From assembly GCA_045565695.1 (NCBI GenBank), contig JBJLEZ010000001.1, positions 248,001 through 312,000 of the forward strand: 64,000 nt of DNA, read 5' to 3'. Below the pieces are notes generated by a model. It ran no database searches and was not told where the DNA came from. It was given only the letters and a program-made list of their open reading frames with translations. Shown one piece after another: positions 63,241 to 64,000 of the stretch. The DNA is from GCA-2690565 sp002457235 (GTDB lineage Bacteria > Verrucomicrobiota > Verrucomicrobiia > Opitutales > Coraliomargaritaceae). Position 1 is the first letter of the stretch. Each line of letters begins with the position of its first letter. The position numbers were made by a program, and so were the translations under genes.

Positions 63241-64000
63241 TTATTCCTCCCCTTCCTTAGAGATAGAATCTCTCATGTCTGTATCTGCTTTAATGTTATT
63301 TAAGCGATAGTAATCCATGACACCTAAATTTCCGCTGCGAAATGCTTCAGCAAGAGCCAAGGGGACTTCTGCTTCTGCCTCAACAACTTTAGCATTCATC
63401 TCTTCAACTTTAGCTTTCATCTCTTGCTCTAATGCAACCGCTGCTGCACGACGCATTTCCGCCTTAGCTTGAGCGACATTTTTATCTGCTTCAGCTTGAG
63501 ATTCTTGGAGTTTTGCACCGATATTTTCACCGACATCTACGTCTGCAATATCAATGGATAAAATCTCAAAAGCCGTGCCCACATCAAGACCTCGTTCAAG
63601 CACTACTTTAGAAATTTTGTCTGGTGACTCCAATACATCTTTATAGGAATCGGCTGATCCAATCGTAGTCACGATCCCTTCTCCTACACGTGCAATGATA
63701 GTTTCCTCTAATGCACTTCCAACATATTTATCTAAATTCGAACGAACAGTAACTCTTGCTCTAGCTTTCACTTGAATACCATCTTTAGCGACGCCATCAA
63801 TACTTCGCTTCCCAGTTTCTTGGCTTGGACACTCAATCACCTTGGGGTTAATCGATGTACGTACCGCTTCAATTACCGACTTACCTGTTCCCTTGGTCGC
63901 CAAATCAATGGCACACGCTTTTTGCCAATTTAATGATATGTTTGCTTTGTCCGCTGCAATTAAGGCTTGAACTGTTTCGTCTACACTTCCATCCGCTAAA
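63241..64000 (-). CDS. floA: flotillin-like protein FloA, N-terminus beyond the window
   Basis: The C-terminal ~253 residues of a FloA/YqfA flotillin-like protein; the reading frame runs off the window at 64000. The SPFH-like region contains LIAADKANISLNWQKACAID, VIEAVRTSINPKVIECPSQ and GVAKDGIQVKARARVTVRSN. The alanine/glutamate-rich flotillin coiled coil follows (KAEMRRAAAVALEQEMKAKV, then EEMNAKVVEAEAEVPLALAE), then the FloA C-terminal signature AFRSGNLGVMDYYRLNNIKA. FloA organises membrane microdomains. A strong Shine-Dalgarno inside its last codons serves the next gene (63237). Partial but confident. Confidence 0.93.
   Translation of the reverse strand, partial: LADGSVDETVQALIAADKANISLNWQKACAIDLATKGTGKSVIEAVRTSINPKVIECPSQETGKRSIDGVAKDGIQVKARARVTVRSNLDKYVGSALEETIIARVGEGIVTTIGSADSYKDVLESPDKISKVVLERGLDVGTAFEILSIDIADVDVGENIGAKLQESQAEADKNVAQAKAEMRRAAAVALEQEMKAKVEEMNAKVVEAEAEVPLALAEAFRSGNLGVMDYYRLNNIKADTDMRDSISKEGEE

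Overview
The window is AT-rich, gene-dense bacterial chromosome. No rRNA, tRNA, CRISPR array, transposase, integrase or phage gene was seen. The gene content fits a Gram-negative, diderm, aerobic heterotroph: a DsbD-type exporter, a broken outer-membrane porin, O-antigen-type polymerases, aconitase and pyruvate dehydrogenase. Several features recall Verrucomicrobiota, perhaps Opitutae/Puniceicoccales: a eukaryotic-type HisA, FloA, ATP synthase subunits with signal-like N-termini, and a large WecA-like protein. That placement is an inference from family resemblance, not a measured phylogeny.

Layout. 1-16.8 kb (all minus strand) is an exopolysaccharide/O-antigen-type locus. It holds a WecA/MraY-like initiating transferase, a flippase, two polymerase/ligase-type membrane proteins, four glycosyltransferases, two hexapeptide acyltransferases, a UDP-sugar epimerase, an ATP-grasp enzyme, a CapA-like phosphoesterase, and MurA plus MurB homologues. 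16.9-19.4 kb has eukaryotic-type HisA and a divergent secreted repeat protein of unknown function. 19.6-31.5 kb carries aconitase, an STAS/PP2C partner-switching pair, ValS, an SDR lacking the usual catalytic tyrosine, and the pyruvate dehydrogenase E1a-E1b-E2 operon. 31.7-44.1 kb has GlnD, a GAF-type histidine kinase, DsbD, peptide deformylase, a TorF-like porin, RsmG and MetH. Of these, glnD, def, the porin, rsmG and metH are interrupted by frameshifts. 44.1-48.8 kb is a plus-strand operon, satD-like regulator / membrane protein / gmk / nadC / birA / coaX, preceded by a pair of 21-bp inverted repeats exactly 100 bp apart. 48.8-55.4 kb is the complete F1Fo ATP synthase operon atpBEFHAGDC (minus strand). 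55.5-64 kb has TrmB, a PhoR/PhoB-like two-component pair, GrpE-DnaJ-PurN-PrmA-RodZ-like (plus), then a membrane-anchored coiled-coil protein and partial FloA (minus).

How genes work together. The polysaccharide genes form one transcription direction with many 1-4 bp overlaps and suggest a Wzx/Wzy-type assembly line. Its notable twist is apparent capacity to make UDP-MurNAc beside an ATP-grasp ligase. The metabolic middle links acetyl-CoA production with the TCA cycle. The satD-like operon joins cofactor synthesis (NAD, biotinylation, CoA) to a probable autoregulated DNA-binding protein.

Quality caveat. At least seven genes contain single-base frameshifts, including normally essential ones (def, rsmG). 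Such a load in otherwise well-conserved reading frames is more easily explained by sequence/assembly error than by decay, so the pseudogene labels here describe the sequence as given, not necessarily the organism.
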